A stretch of DNA of 64,000 nucleotides from G965205725 sp965205725 (GTDB lineage Bacteria > Pseudomonadota > Gammaproteobacteria > Pseudomonadales > Halieaceae): positions 1,984,001 to 2,048,000 of the forward strand of contig OZ242189.1 in NCBI GenBank assembly GCA_965205725.1. The letters are read 5' to 3'. The notes under the pieces are model-generated. The model saw nothing but the letters and a program-made list of their open reading frames with translations, was not told where the DNA came from and ran no database searches. Of the stretch, positions 1-10,500 are shown piece by piece. Each line of letters opens with the position of its first letter. The first letter of the stretch is position 1. A program made the translations under genes and the position numbers.

Positions 1-308
1 GGGCAACAATTCGCAGAGGGGCAAGGTCAAGTTGATGGATTAACTGGGCGATGTCGTAGACATAATCTGTAGTGGTGTAGGTGCCGCCGGTAATCCACTG
101 GCTATCGCCGTGCCCGCGCAGGTCGAGCGCTATAACGTGATAATCCTTGCGCAATTCCTGAGCCGACCAATCCCAGTTGCGACAGTGGTCACGACCACCG
201 TGTACCAACAGCAGCGGCGGCGCCTCAGGATTGCCCCAGTCTACATAATGCAGCCGCAGACGCTGTGAATAATAGTTGTGCGATGTCGGGCCACCGAAGT
301 TATTCATA
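1..308 (-). CDS. alpha/beta hydrolase, N-terminal part (runs off the left edge)
   Basis: About 102 codons are visible, read leftwards from ATG 308-306 and cut by the window edge. Residues 32-45 read LLLVHGGRDHCRNW, the strand plus oxyanion-hole loop of alpha/beta hydrolases, and ALDLRGHGDS follows at about 60-69, the usual next strand and turn. The catalytic Ser, acid and His would lie beyond the edge, so the subclass (esterase, epoxide or haloalkane hydrolase type) cannot be told. It is divergent from the acyl-CoA ligase gene. The roughly 100 bp between the two starts must hold both promoters. Confidence 0.85.
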
Positions 309-412
309 TCATTCGTACGCAATATTTTGGAGAGGCCGAAGAATAAACCGTCGAAACATTGATTTCTACGCTTTACACTCAACAAATAGATTCAATCAGA
401 ACGAGCTCCGAG

Positions 413-2116
413 ATGAATAAAGCGTTTCCAAGTCGCCTTGACGCCATAAGTGCTCTATCCCTGGCAGGAGAGCACCATGCTTTCGAGCATCATGTTATCA
501 ACGGCAATCCCTGTCGGGTCATGGCCAATGCCCCGAAGACCCTGCGCGACCTGTTAGAGCACTCACAGCAGTATACGACCCTGAACTATCTGGTCTATCA
601 GGGCGAGCAACTAAGCTACGCCGATGCCTACAGGCAAGTCGCCAAATTGGCCAACACGCTGAGGCAAGACTATCAGGTGAAAAAAGGTGATCGTGTGGCG
701 ATAGGCATGCGCAACTACCCAGAATGGCCTATCGCATTTTGGGCGATCACATCAATTGGTGGAATAGCGGTGGCACTCAATGCGCTGTGGACATCTGAAG
801 AATTAGCCTATGCCCTGAAATTAACCGATACGCATCTCGTGGTTGCTGATCGCGAGAGGGTCGAGCGACTGTTGCCAGTAGCGAGTAAATTACACTGCCA
901 AATTCTCTCAGTGCGTTGCGACGATATGAGCAGTGACAATCTCAAACCACTCTATCAGGCGATGGACGCTAAATCCGAGACGCTGCCGCCGATAGATATA
1001 GCACCCGATGATGACGCTCTGATTTTTTTCACCTCCGGTTCAACCGGCTACCCCAAGGGCGCAGTGTCCAGCCATCGAGCGGCCATTCACGCCACCATGT
1101 CCTGGGATATGGACCTATCAATTATGTGCTACCGCTTTAACATTGAGCGTCCCGACGAGCCCTGGGGTACGCGCTTTAAATTTCTGGTTGCGGTACCGCT
1201 GTTTCACGTTTCCGGCAGTCATGTGGCGATGATATCGACACTGTACAGAGGCAGAGAAAACCATCTCATGTACAAGTGGGATGTTATGGAGGCGCTCGAC
1301 ACTATCGAAGCTGAACAGATCACACACTTCCTCGCAGTGCCTTCCATGACAGGCGACCTGGTCAAAGCCGCAGACAAGCACAGTCGTTCACTTGCCTCTC
1401 TCATGCAGGTGGGCGGAGGCGGCTCAGCGCGCTCCTCCAGGCAGGTCAGGGATATTGATCGGGTATTCAAAAACGCCTCTCCCGGCACAGGCTGGGGCAT
1501 GACCGAGACCAATGCCATAGGTACCAGCATCGTCGGTCACGACTACCTCCGTTACCCGCTGAGTTCGGGCCAGTGCTCTGCTTTCCTGGACATGCAAGTA
1601 TTGAATGACGAGGATGAGGTTCTGGCCGCTGGCGAAACCGGCCACCTGGTTATTCGTGGCACATCCATGTTCAGAGAATACTGGAATCGGCCTGACGCCA
1701 ACGCCGAAGCATTTGTCGACGGCTGGTTCCGCACCGGAGACATTGCCTACATCAATGAAGAAGGCTTCCTCTTCATTGTTGATCGCGCCAAGGACATCGT
1801 AATTCGAGGTGGCGAGAATATTGGCTGCGGAGAAGTTGAAGATGCCATCTACACACACCCCTTGGTGAACGAGGTGATTGTATTCGGCCTGCCCCACGAG
1901 CGCCTCGGCGAGGAAGTTGCCTGCATGGTATACAGCGGCAGCTCATTGACTGATATCGAATTGACACAGTATCTGAGTGTTCACCTGGCGAAGTTCCAAA
2001 TACCGTCGCGCATGTTTTTTACCAGCGAAGCCTTGCCAAGAATTGCCTCGGGTAAATTCAACAAGCGTGGTGTGCGTCAACAGATGTTGGCGCGATTAGG
2101 GCTCAGCGACGATTAG
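413..2116 (+). CDS. AMP-dependent acyl-CoA synthetase/ligase
   Basis: Class I adenylate-forming enzyme that would activate a carboxylic acid to acyl-AMP and then acyl-CoA in the cytoplasm. From ATG 413 the protein is 567 residues. FFTSGSTGYPKGAV, the ATP-gripping loop, is at about 204-217; GWGMTET at about 360; WFRTGD at about 438; the hinge region DRAKDIVIRGGENI follows; and ASGKFNK near 544-550 carries the C-terminal catalytic lysine. A TTG at 359 gives 18 more residues, but the homologous-looking part begins after the ATG. Substrate is unknown; a fatty, aromatic or steroid-type acid fits the hydrolase, P450 and hot-dog genes elsewhere. No partner gene in the same direction. Confidence 0.9.
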   Translation: MNKAFPSRLDAISALSLAGEHHAFEHHVINGNPCRVMANAPKTLRDLLEHSQQYTTLNYLVYQGEQLSYADAYRQVAKLANTLRQDYQVKKGDRVAIGMRNYPEWPIAFWAITSIGGIAVALNALWTSEELAYALKLTDTHLVVADRERVERLLPVASKLHCQILSVRCDDMSSDNLKPLYQAMDAKSETLPPIDIAPDDDALIFFTSGSTGYPKGAVSSHRAAIHATMSWDMDLSIMCYRFNIERPDEPWGTRFKFLVAVPLFHVSGSHVAMISTLYRGRENHLMYKWDVMEALDTIEAEQITHFLAVPSMTGDLVKAADKHSRSLASLMQVGGGGSARSSRQVRDIDRVFKNASPGTGWGMTETNAIGTSIVGHDYLRYPLSSGQCSAFLDMQVLNDEDEVLAAGETGHLVIRGTSMFREYWNRPDANAEAFVDGWFRTGDIAYINEEGFLFIVDRAKDIVIRGGENIGCGEVEDAIYTHPLVNEVIVFGLPHERLGEEVACMVYSGSSLTDIELTQYLSVHLAKFQIPSRMFFTSEALPRIASGKFNKRGVRQQMLARLGLSDD

Positions 2117-2132
2117 GCTCATAACAAGTGAC

Positions 2133-4058
2133 TTATCTATGCCCCATGACCGGCAAAGCGTAAGCGAGAATATGATCCCCCGCCGGGCTACCGCCGCCCC
2201 AATGTCCGCCCGCTGCAATAACGACATACTGGCGGCCATCGACCTGATAGGTCATCGCCAGCGCATTGGCTGCGGTGGGCATCTCGGTCTCCCACAATAG
2301 CTTCCCGGTTTTCAAATCAAAAGCGCGAAAGTAGTGGTTATTGGAAATGCCGGAGAAAATCAGGCCGCTGTCAGTCATCATTGGCGCCGCTATCCCGGGC
2401 AGCCCTTTAATCCACCAGACCGGGAATGGGGCCATATTGCGGGTCGTGCCAAGCGGCACGCTCCACAGCACTTTTCCTGCCACTAAATCAATTGCGTCCA
2501 GTGTTCCCCAGGGCGGTTTGGTGCAGGGCACGCCAAGCGGCGAAAGCACCCATCCCGTTTGCACACAGTATGGTGTGCCTGCCTGCTGCTGAGCCACGCC
2601 CTCACATTGCTGCCGGGGGACCAGGCGGGTAGTACCGGGCACCCGATTGGTATAGACAACCATAACGCCGCTGTTCGGATGTACCGCAGGTGAACCCCAG
2701 TTGTTACCGCCACCGTTACCGGGCTGATTGAGAGTGCCTTGCAAAGAGGGTGGCGTATACCAGCCCTGATTGTTCATTGCGGCGATTTTTTTAGCGCATT
2801 GCCATTTGTCAAAAAGCATCAAACCCCAGGCATCATCTTTCGTCAACGCCGACTCAAGCAAATGCGGAACGTGTGTCGGGAAGGGCTGAGTGGGCGACAA
2901 GTACTCTTCTGGCACGGCACCAGATTGCGGCACATCCCTTTCCTCTACTGGCCAGACAGGTTCACCCGTGTCCCGATGCAACACGAAGGTCATGCCCATT
3001 TTCGTAACCTGCACCACGACTGGCACCAGCTCCCCATCGATATTCAAATCAACCAAAGTCGGCTGGGCTGGAACATCATAATCCCAAATATCATGGTGCA
3101 CAGTCTGAAAGTGCCAGGCGATTTCGCCAGTTTTACCGTGCAATGCAACCACAGAGCTGGAATATATATCGCTGCCCTGACGATGACCGCCAAAGTAATC
3201 AGGGGTCGTATTACCCGTCGGCAAGAACACCAGATCACGCTCTTCATCGGCTGCTGCAATGGACCAGACATTCGTGGTTCCACTGCGATAATTGCCATCG
3301 GGCTCGAACTTTCGATCTGTCGGCGCCAGCGGATGCCAGGCCCACAATTGCTCGCCGCTGCGAACATCATAAGCGCGCACGACTCCTCCAGGAGAATCAG
3401 TGCGCACATTATCCAGCACCAGTGCCCCGGTAATCACGCGATCACCCAATATGGTTGGCGCCGAGGTAATGGAATACTCGGTTGGCCTATGCTCAACCAT
3501 GCCGTGACTGGTATCTACCACGCCCTCCTCGCCGAAATCTTTACAGAGCGTACCGGATTCAGCATCCAGGGCAATGAGTCGTGCGTCCAGAGTGCCCAAC
3601 AAAATACGATGCTCACAATAGCCCTGCTCCCCCGACTGCCAACTGCTCACTCCGCGGCAATTAGTCATTAAATCTGCGTCGCGGTCCACACCGGGATCAT
3701 AGGTCCAAACTTCGGCACCGCTTGCTGCATCGAGAGCAAATACACGATTAAAGGGTGTGCAGTAATACATGCGACTACCGATTACGATAGGCGTTACCTG
3801 TAGCGAACTCTGGGTGCCAACCCCCTCTCCAGCTTTGCGAATGTCACCTGAGCGGTGCTCCCAGGCCAGTTCCAGGTGGGCAACATTGGCTGGAGTAATT
3901 TGCCTGGCTGGAGAAAAATGTGAGCCTCCAGGCTGCGCACCATACACGGGCCAATCGGCCTCTATCCCGGCCGGAATCTCGTCCAGAGGGAGCGGAATAG
4001 GCGTGCAACTACACAGTGCCAACAGCAATGCCAATAAAAGCAGCGGGCTCATGGACAC
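2133..4058 (-). CDS. PQQ-dependent quinoprotein dehydrogenase, probable lipoprotein
   Basis: A 641-residue eight-bladed quinoprotein of the glucose/alcohol dehydrogenase superfamily. The N-terminus is a hydrophobic signal (LLLLALLLALCSC) whose Cys suggests lipid attachment, so it probably acts in the periplasm on a membrane. DWPVYGAQPGGSHFSP at about 35-50 starts the propeller, and blade motifs such as VFALDAASGAEVW and VRAYDVRSGEQLW (tryptophan docking) recur. The C-terminus has YVVIAAGGHWGGGSPAGD, typical of the glucose dehydrogenase (Gcd-like) group. No cytochrome c domain and no membrane domain like that of E. coli Gcd. Substrate unassigned. It converges with the ligase gene, the stops being 16 bp apart. 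Confidence 0.88.
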   Translation of the reverse strand: MSMSPLLLLALLLALCSCTPIPLPLDEIPAGIEADWPVYGAQPGGSHFSPARQITPANVAHLELAWEHRSGDIRKAGEGVGTQSSLQVTPIVIGSRMYYCTPFNRVFALDAASGAEVWTYDPGVDRDADLMTNCRGVSSWQSGEQGYCEHRILLGTLDARLIALDAESGTLCKDFGEEGVVDTSHGMVEHRPTEYSITSAPTILGDRVITGALVLDNVRTDSPGGVVRAYDVRSGEQLWAWHPLAPTDRKFEPDGNYRSGTTNVWSIAAADEERDLVFLPTGNTTPDYFGGHRQGSDIYSSSVVALHGKTGEIAWHFQTVHHDIWDYDVPAQPTLVDLNIDGELVPVVVQVTKMGMTFVLHRDTGEPVWPVEERDVPQSGAVPEEYLSPTQPFPTHVPHLLESALTKDDAWGLMLFDKWQCAKKIAAMNNQGWYTPPSLQGTLNQPGNGGGNNWGSPAVHPNSGVMVVYTNRVPGTTRLVPRQQCEGVAQQQAGTPYCVQTGWVLSPLGVPCTKPPWGTLDAIDLVAGKVLWSVPLGTTRNMAPFPVWWIKGLPGIAAPMMTDSGLIFSGISNNHYFRAFDLKTGKLLWETEMPTAANALAMTYQVDGRQYVVIAAGGHWGGGSPAGDHILAYALPVMGHR

Positions 4059-4125
4059 TGACTCACAGCCAGGGCGCGCTGGGTTGAAGGCTTATACGTC
4101 GTATCAAAACAATCCACCAGCGTCG

Positions 4126-4335
4126 TCAAAATACATGCGGCGCGGCCCGCTTAGTGCCTGTATTGCTCACATAGTACTTGCCATCCAAACCCATTGCCAG
4201 CGAGTGCGGCCCGCGATGCGCCATTTTTTGTCGATCGGACAGTTCTTCAGGTTCAGCGCCAACCACAAGAGTGGGAAGCCTGCTGTCAGCCCAGGATGCT
4301 ACAGGGTCATAGCGCCTCACAGGATGCGTAGTCAT
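4126..4335 (-). pseudogene. possible beta-propeller protein fragment
   Basis: A 69-codon frame lying upstream of the quinoprotein gene. Its middle, HRGPHSLAMGLDGKYYVSNT, resembles an NHL/SMP-30-type propeller strand (GPH...DGK.YV.NT). No complete gene surrounds it and the last residues lose the resemblance, so it is best read as the remains of a larger gene broken by the insertion that brought in the helicase locus. Weak call; it could also be chance. Confidence 0.3.
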
Positions 4336-4474
4336 GGAGCTGGAGGACAGAATAAAGTCCCGTATGGGATTATTTTTTACAACAAAGACCCTTAATATCC
4401 CTATTCGTCCCGCTCGGTTCTTTTTTGGGCAAAATCAGGGAACCGGTGCTATAGTCATCCCGAAAGGGACGATT

Positions 4475-4549
4475 ATGGGTACAGTTAAAGACAGCAACAC
4501 ACTCGGCAACCTGATCCGCAAAGAGCGGAAAAATCAGCCGACGAATTAA
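4475..4549 (+). pseudogene. truncated XRE/HipB-type regulator N-terminus (24 codons)
   Basis: ATG 4475 has a good ribosome site (AAAGGGA) just upstream. The peptide MGTVKDSNTLGNLIRKERKN matches the first helix of XRE/Cro-type helix-turn-helix regulators, which typically continue with GLTQ...LA. Here it meets a stop at 4547-4549, before the recognition helix. A TATAGT box at 4450-4455 could be its -10. The stop lies 17 bp before the helicase start, so the micro-ORF may also act as a translated leader. Read as the remains of a regulator once paired with the downstream gene. Confidence 0.45.
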
Positions 4550-4566
4550 TAGAGAGAACTCATCGC

Positions 4567-7500
4567 ATGACAGGAACTGTCGATGTCTCTGATGGCGAAG
4601 ACGCAATCCCGGAAACAGGTGAGGGCGAAGAAGTAGCGCCGAGAATTGAAATAAGCGCTGAGACCGCCCGGCGCATTACGTTCGCGACCCACCAGTGTGA
4701 TGTGGCGGTCATCGCAGATCTGGTTATCTCCAACCCGCTTGAAGAAGATCTGGAAGGTCTGGAACTTCATGTATCCGCCGAGCCCAACGTGATTGGCAAG
4801 CGGGTATGGACCATTGATCGTATTGCTGCTGGCGCAGAGTTTCGCCTCAGCGATAGGCGGGTTTCAATAGCTGGTGGGATGCTCAACGCGCTAACTGAGC
4901 GAATGCGTGCAGAAATGAAATTTGAGCTTCGCCAGGGCGAGACGGTATTGGCCGCGAGCTCCTATCCGATAGTTGCCCTTGCGCGAAACGAGTGGGGCGG
5001 CGCGGATTTTATGCCGGAGTTGCTTGCGGCATTTGTCACGCCGAATGATCCGGCCGTCCAACGCCTTTTGAAAGAAGCATCAGATATTCTGAAGACGTCC
5101 GGCAAAAATGGTTCGCTTGAAGGCTACCAGACGCAATCGCGCAAACGCTGCTGGGAGATTGCTGCTGGAATTTGGGCGGCTGTTTCTTGTCGTGGATTAA
5201 CCTATGCGGAGCCCCCCGCAAGTTTCGGACGGCAGGGGCAAAAAATCCGGCTTCCGTCAATGATTGAGGAGCAAGGATTAGCAACCTGTCTCGACACAGC
5301 TCTCCTTTTCGCAGCTGCAATTGAGCAGGCGGGTTTGTATCCGGTGATTGTGTTCACGGGGGCACATGCGTTGGCAGGGGTATGGCTACAACCTCAGTCG
5401 TTGCCCACGTTAACCGTTGATGACTCGATGGAAGTGCGAAAGGCTATTGCCCAGAAAGAGCTTGTACTCTTCGAGACAACAATGGCGACGAGCGGGCATG
5501 CCCTTCCTTTTTCACGCGCTATAGCGGAGGGGGTGCGTCAGGTAGCGGAGGAACATGAAGACGCTTTTATCTATGCAATAGACATCAAGCAAGCACGCGG
5601 ACGGGATATACAGCCGCTATCCAGTCTAGCCGCAGATGGAGCGATACAATTTTCAGGCGGAGCGGAGCAATTCCATGTAGCTCCTCCGCTGGACGAAGCG
5701 CCCGATTTGCCTCCATTTGACGTTCCAGTGGTTGAGGATGACGAAGTTCAACAGTCGCCCGAAGAGCGCTTAGACCGGTGGAAGCGTAGCCTTCTCGATC
5801 TATCGAAACGCAATCGCCTTCTTAACCTTCGTTCGTCCTCGACGGCCATACCGATATTTTGCCCAGACCCAGCCCGCCTTGAAGACATAATAGCCGGGGG
5901 CAAGCGCATTAAGCTTATCACGCCACCAGAGCGCGAAAACGCCGCTGGTGAACCAGACACGGCACTCTATCATCTGCGGACCGGGGAAGACTTCGCAGAG
6001 AGGTTCGCTACCGAGGCACTGGAGCGGAATGAGATAGTTGCCAATGTGGAGCCAAAATCCCTGAAAAAAGGGGCAATCGAACTTTACCGGAAGGCCAAAG
6101 CGGATTTTGAAGAGGGAGGGACAAATACACTTTTTCTGGCACTGGGGATGTTGCGTTGGCGTGCCACCGACGATATAACGCGAAGCTATCGAGCGCCCCT
6201 TATTATGTTGCCGGTTCGACTTGATCGCCGTAGCGCCAAATCCACCCCCTATCTGCGAAACCACGAAGACGATCCGGTGTTTAATCTCACCTTGCTACAG
6301 ATGCTCCGGCAGGATTTTCAGATTTACCTGCCAGGACTAGAAGGCGAATTACCGCAAGACGACCACGGGATTAATGTGCCCCGCATATGGGAAATTGTTC
6401 GGTCCCGGATCAGAGACGTCGAAGGATTTGAGGTTGTTGAAGATGTTGTGTTGAGTACCTTTTCCTTCGCCAAATACTTGATGTGGAAAGATCTTGCGGA
6501 CCGAACAGAGAAGCTCAAGATTAGTCCATTCGTACATCACATTATCGATACGCCTCGCGAGCCTTATGTCGGGGGCGCTAGTTTCATTGATCCTTGCACT
6601 ACCGACCAAAAAATAGAGCCTTCGGCAATCATGGCGCCGCTCAACGCCGACAGCTCCCAAATTGTCGCGATACATGCTTCAGGGAAGAACGGAGATTTCG
6701 TTCTTGAGGGCCCTCCAGGAACTGGAAAATCTGAGACAATCGGCAACATCATTGCTCACAATCTGGGGCTTGGTCATCGAGTGCTTTTTGTTTCTGAAAA
6801 GATGGCTGCGCTAGATGTCGTCTATCGCCGTTTAAATGCTTGTGGTCTCGGCGATTTTTGCCTGGAGCTCCATTCTGCGAAGGCAAATAAGCGGGCTGTT
6901 CTTGACCAGTTGGGCGCGGCATGGGAGAAACGAGAGGCAAATTCGGTAGAAGAGTGGCAGCAAAAGGCTGAACAGCTTGGCAAAATTCGCAACCAACTTA
7001 ACGGCCTCGTAGCAGCGCTTCATACCCAGGGACCTGGTGGGTTAAGCCCACGCGACGCAATAGGCCGCAGCCTGAGATATGGGGACGTACATCCGCTAAA
7101 GCTAGATTGGGAACGCGACCCTACAGGCGCGGGTCAAGCGCCTACTCCCCAGGCACTCACGGATCTTAAAGATGTTGCCAAGCGGTTAGGTCAACAGTTC
7201 AGCCGACTCCAACCTGAAGACTTGACAGCCTTTAAGGAAATTGCCCAAACCGATTGGTCATATGCTTGGCAGTCGGGCATTGTGGAAGCAGCGCGTGCCT
7301 TGGTTCTTTCCTTAGAAGAACTAAAAATTCGCCGCTGTAGATTTTCTGAGAGGCTCAACATCGTAGATGCAGGAACAGATCTTGGCGAAACGGCCGCTAT
7401 GGCAGAGCTTGCGAAGCTCATTCCAGAGTGCGTTGAGAACAATCTTCGATTTGCATTAGAGCCGGAGGGACGAGATACCCTGGACATCCTAGAGAATTTA

Positions 7501-10500
7501 ATCCTGCAGCTAGAACAATACTGTGATCGGCGACAGGAGCTTATCGCTGAATATCCCGATGACCGCATTTCAATTGCCTCAATAAAGGACTGGTTGTCCG
7601 AATGGAAAAGCGCTGAAACCAAATTTTGGCCACTGAATAAATTTGCGCGCCGCACCCTCCGAAAAACGATGTGGGTTGGTTTAGATACCCCTAAAGCGCG
7701 AGCGCCCGCGCCAGAACAAGATTTGGAAACCTTGCTGCTGCTTGCCGAGCAGAAAGATGAGCTTGTTAAGCTTGAGAAAACGCTGCCGCAGGGTACTGGA
7801 TGGCGCGGATTAGATACCGATGCAGCACAAATCTCCCAGTCATTGCAGGCCGGGCGCAAATTGCGCGAGGCGGTCACCCGATTATCAAATTTTGATCGCG
7901 ATTATGTCGAGACCCGATCCCACTTCGCGAAAGTACTCTGCGATGGCCGTGATCGGCTAGAAGCCGGGATGCCAATTGCGGCTGCGGCCCTGGACTTCGA
8001 TCAATCTCTGCAAACATTCAACGAGCGTAGGAGCCGGTTTCTCTCTGCATCCCGCGATACGGATCAGGAGCACGATATTGGAACTGATCTCGACGAGCTT
8101 GGCCGCGCTGCGGGAGCGGTTGTCGAGCGAAAGTCTCGCTTGAATACTTGGTGCGCTTGGGTTGCAGTTTGCCGTGATGCGCGTGCGTCTGGTCTGGGGG
8201 TAATGGTGCTGGCCTTAGAGATGGGCGCAGTGACACACGATCAGACGGTAGAGGTTTTTCTTACCGCTTACGCGAAATGGCTCGCTCCAATCTTGATCGA
8301 TATACATCCTGAGCTCACACGCTTTTCCTCGGTACAGCACGAGGATTTAATTCAGACTTTTCGCAAAATAGATAAGGAGTTTGCCGAATTTACTTCGGAT
8401 TATATTCGCGCAGAGCTATCGGGAGAAGTTCCAGCACGAGATCAAGGCGGCACAGGCCCAGGATATGGAGTACTTTCCAGGGAGCTTCATAAGAAGATAC
8501 GTCATAAGCCGGTACGTCAGTTGGTGACCGAAATGGGCGACGCGCTGACCACGCTCACTCCCTGCCTGATGATGAGCCCGTTATCTGTTGCGCAGTTCCT
8601 GCCCGCAGAAATTGAAGCATTTGATCTGGTCGTATTCGATGAAGCCAGTCAGATTACCGTTCCCGATGCAGTCGGCGCCATAGCACGAGGCAAGAGGTGC
8701 ATTGTTGTGGGTGATCCCAAGCAGATGCCGCCCACAAGATTTTTCGAACGAGGTGCCGAAGATGATGAAAATGAGGAAGCACGTGATCTTGAGAGCATAC
8801 TTGACGAAGCTCTTGCTGCCCGCGTCCCACTGCATAGGCTGACAGGACACTACCGCAGTCGCCACGAGAGCCTGATCTGTTTTTCCAATCACGCCTATTA
8901 TGAGGGCGCTCTAGTTACTTTTCCGTCAGCCGACACCCGCGACACTGCGGTTTCCTTTCAACGTGTCGACGGCATTTATGCTAGAGGGCGGTCGCGTACG
9001 AACGAAATTGAGGCAAAGGCAGTTGTCGCGGAGGTCGTGCGCCACCTTAATGACCCTACAAAGAACCGCCTTTCAATTGGTATTGTTACGCTCAACTCAG
9101 AGCAACAAAGGCTAATTGAAGATTTGCTTGATCAGAAACGACACGCAGATCCAGAGCTAGAAAAATTTTTCATGAGTTCGACCGGAGATACGAATAACAA
9201 ATTCCGAGAACCGGTTTTCGTAAAAAACTTGGAGACCGTTCAGGGAGATCAACGGGATGTCATACTGCTTTCAGTTGGGTATGGGCCGACAGAGCCCGGC
9301 GCGAAAACCATGGCTATGAATTTTGGCCCGCTCAATCGGCAAGGTGGCGAGCGTCGACTAAATGTTGCTATCACCCGTGCAACGACCGAGGTGGTCGTTT
9401 TTGCCAGCTTTGATGCGTCAATGATCGACTTGACTCGCACCTCAGCCGAAGCCGTCAAGGATCTAAAGCACTACATAGATTTTGCGGCTAGAGGCCCGGT
9501 CGCATTGGGCGAAGCCATTCGGGTGGTTAGCTCCAACAATTATGATAGCGATTTTGAGATGGCCGTGGCGGAAGCACTGCGAAAATTGGGTTGGACAGTG
9601 CGTACCCAGATTGGGGTATCTAAATTTCGCATCGATTTGGGCATCGTGCATCCAGATGCACCCGGTGGTTTTCTTGCCGGTATTGAATGCGATGGCGCAA
9701 CTTATCATAGCTCACCGTCTGCGAGAGACCGCGATAGGGTGCGCCACATAATTCTCGAACAATTAGGTTGGAATCTCTTCCGCGTTTGGTCGACGGATTT
9801 CTTTCTCGACCCCAAAGCATCAATCACGGCTCTTGATGAGAAACTCAAAGCATTGCTCGACGAAGAACGTCGTGCAGCAAAAGAAAATGTCGATGAACTA
9901 GTCAGTGCTGAGATCCCAATTTGTGAAACCTCCGATGACGGAGTCGAAGAGCCGCCAAGTGGCATTGATCTATTGAATTCCTCTGACTCGCCAGGCGATG
10001 AAGTAGAGATTGTAGAACGAGACCTTCGCGATCCCAACCAAGCGTACTCCGAAGATGGGGCGGTTTCGGAACGTGAAGAGGGCTCCCAACAGAATTTGAT
10101 TGCCCGCACTTCCCGTATATCCACTATCGATGATCAATTTACTAGTTTGCTGAACCGCGACCGTTTCCACCATGCCGACTACAGTCCGCAACTAAAGTCG
10201 ATGGCTGCCAAGATAATTGATCGAGAAGGGCCAATTACTTTTAAGCGACTTAGTGATTGCCTGGCGCGTTTACATGGATTGCAGCGCACTGGCCGTCAGA
10301 TTTCGAACACTGTGTGGGCTGTTTGCAAACGACTACGCCAATATGCTTCGTCGCCGGATGGACATAAGATATTTTGGCCGGAGGGTAGTGAGCCGAAGCC
10401 CGAAGTAAAGTTTCGTGGCCCTTCGGTCGGCGACGGGCGCCGTAAGTGGCGGGAAGTGCCCCACCCAGAAAAACTCTGGTTAGTGCGAAAAATTATTAGT

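Noticed and set aside
1424..1897. 157-codon minus-strand frame
   Set aside because: Inside the acyl-CoA ligase gene; reverse complement of conserved catalytic motifs, not a separate gene.
2739..3671. Long (310-codon) plus-strand reading frame opposite the PQQ dehydrogenase
   Set aside because: Antisense shadow of a gene with clear propeller motifs; its translation has no domain and no ribosome site.
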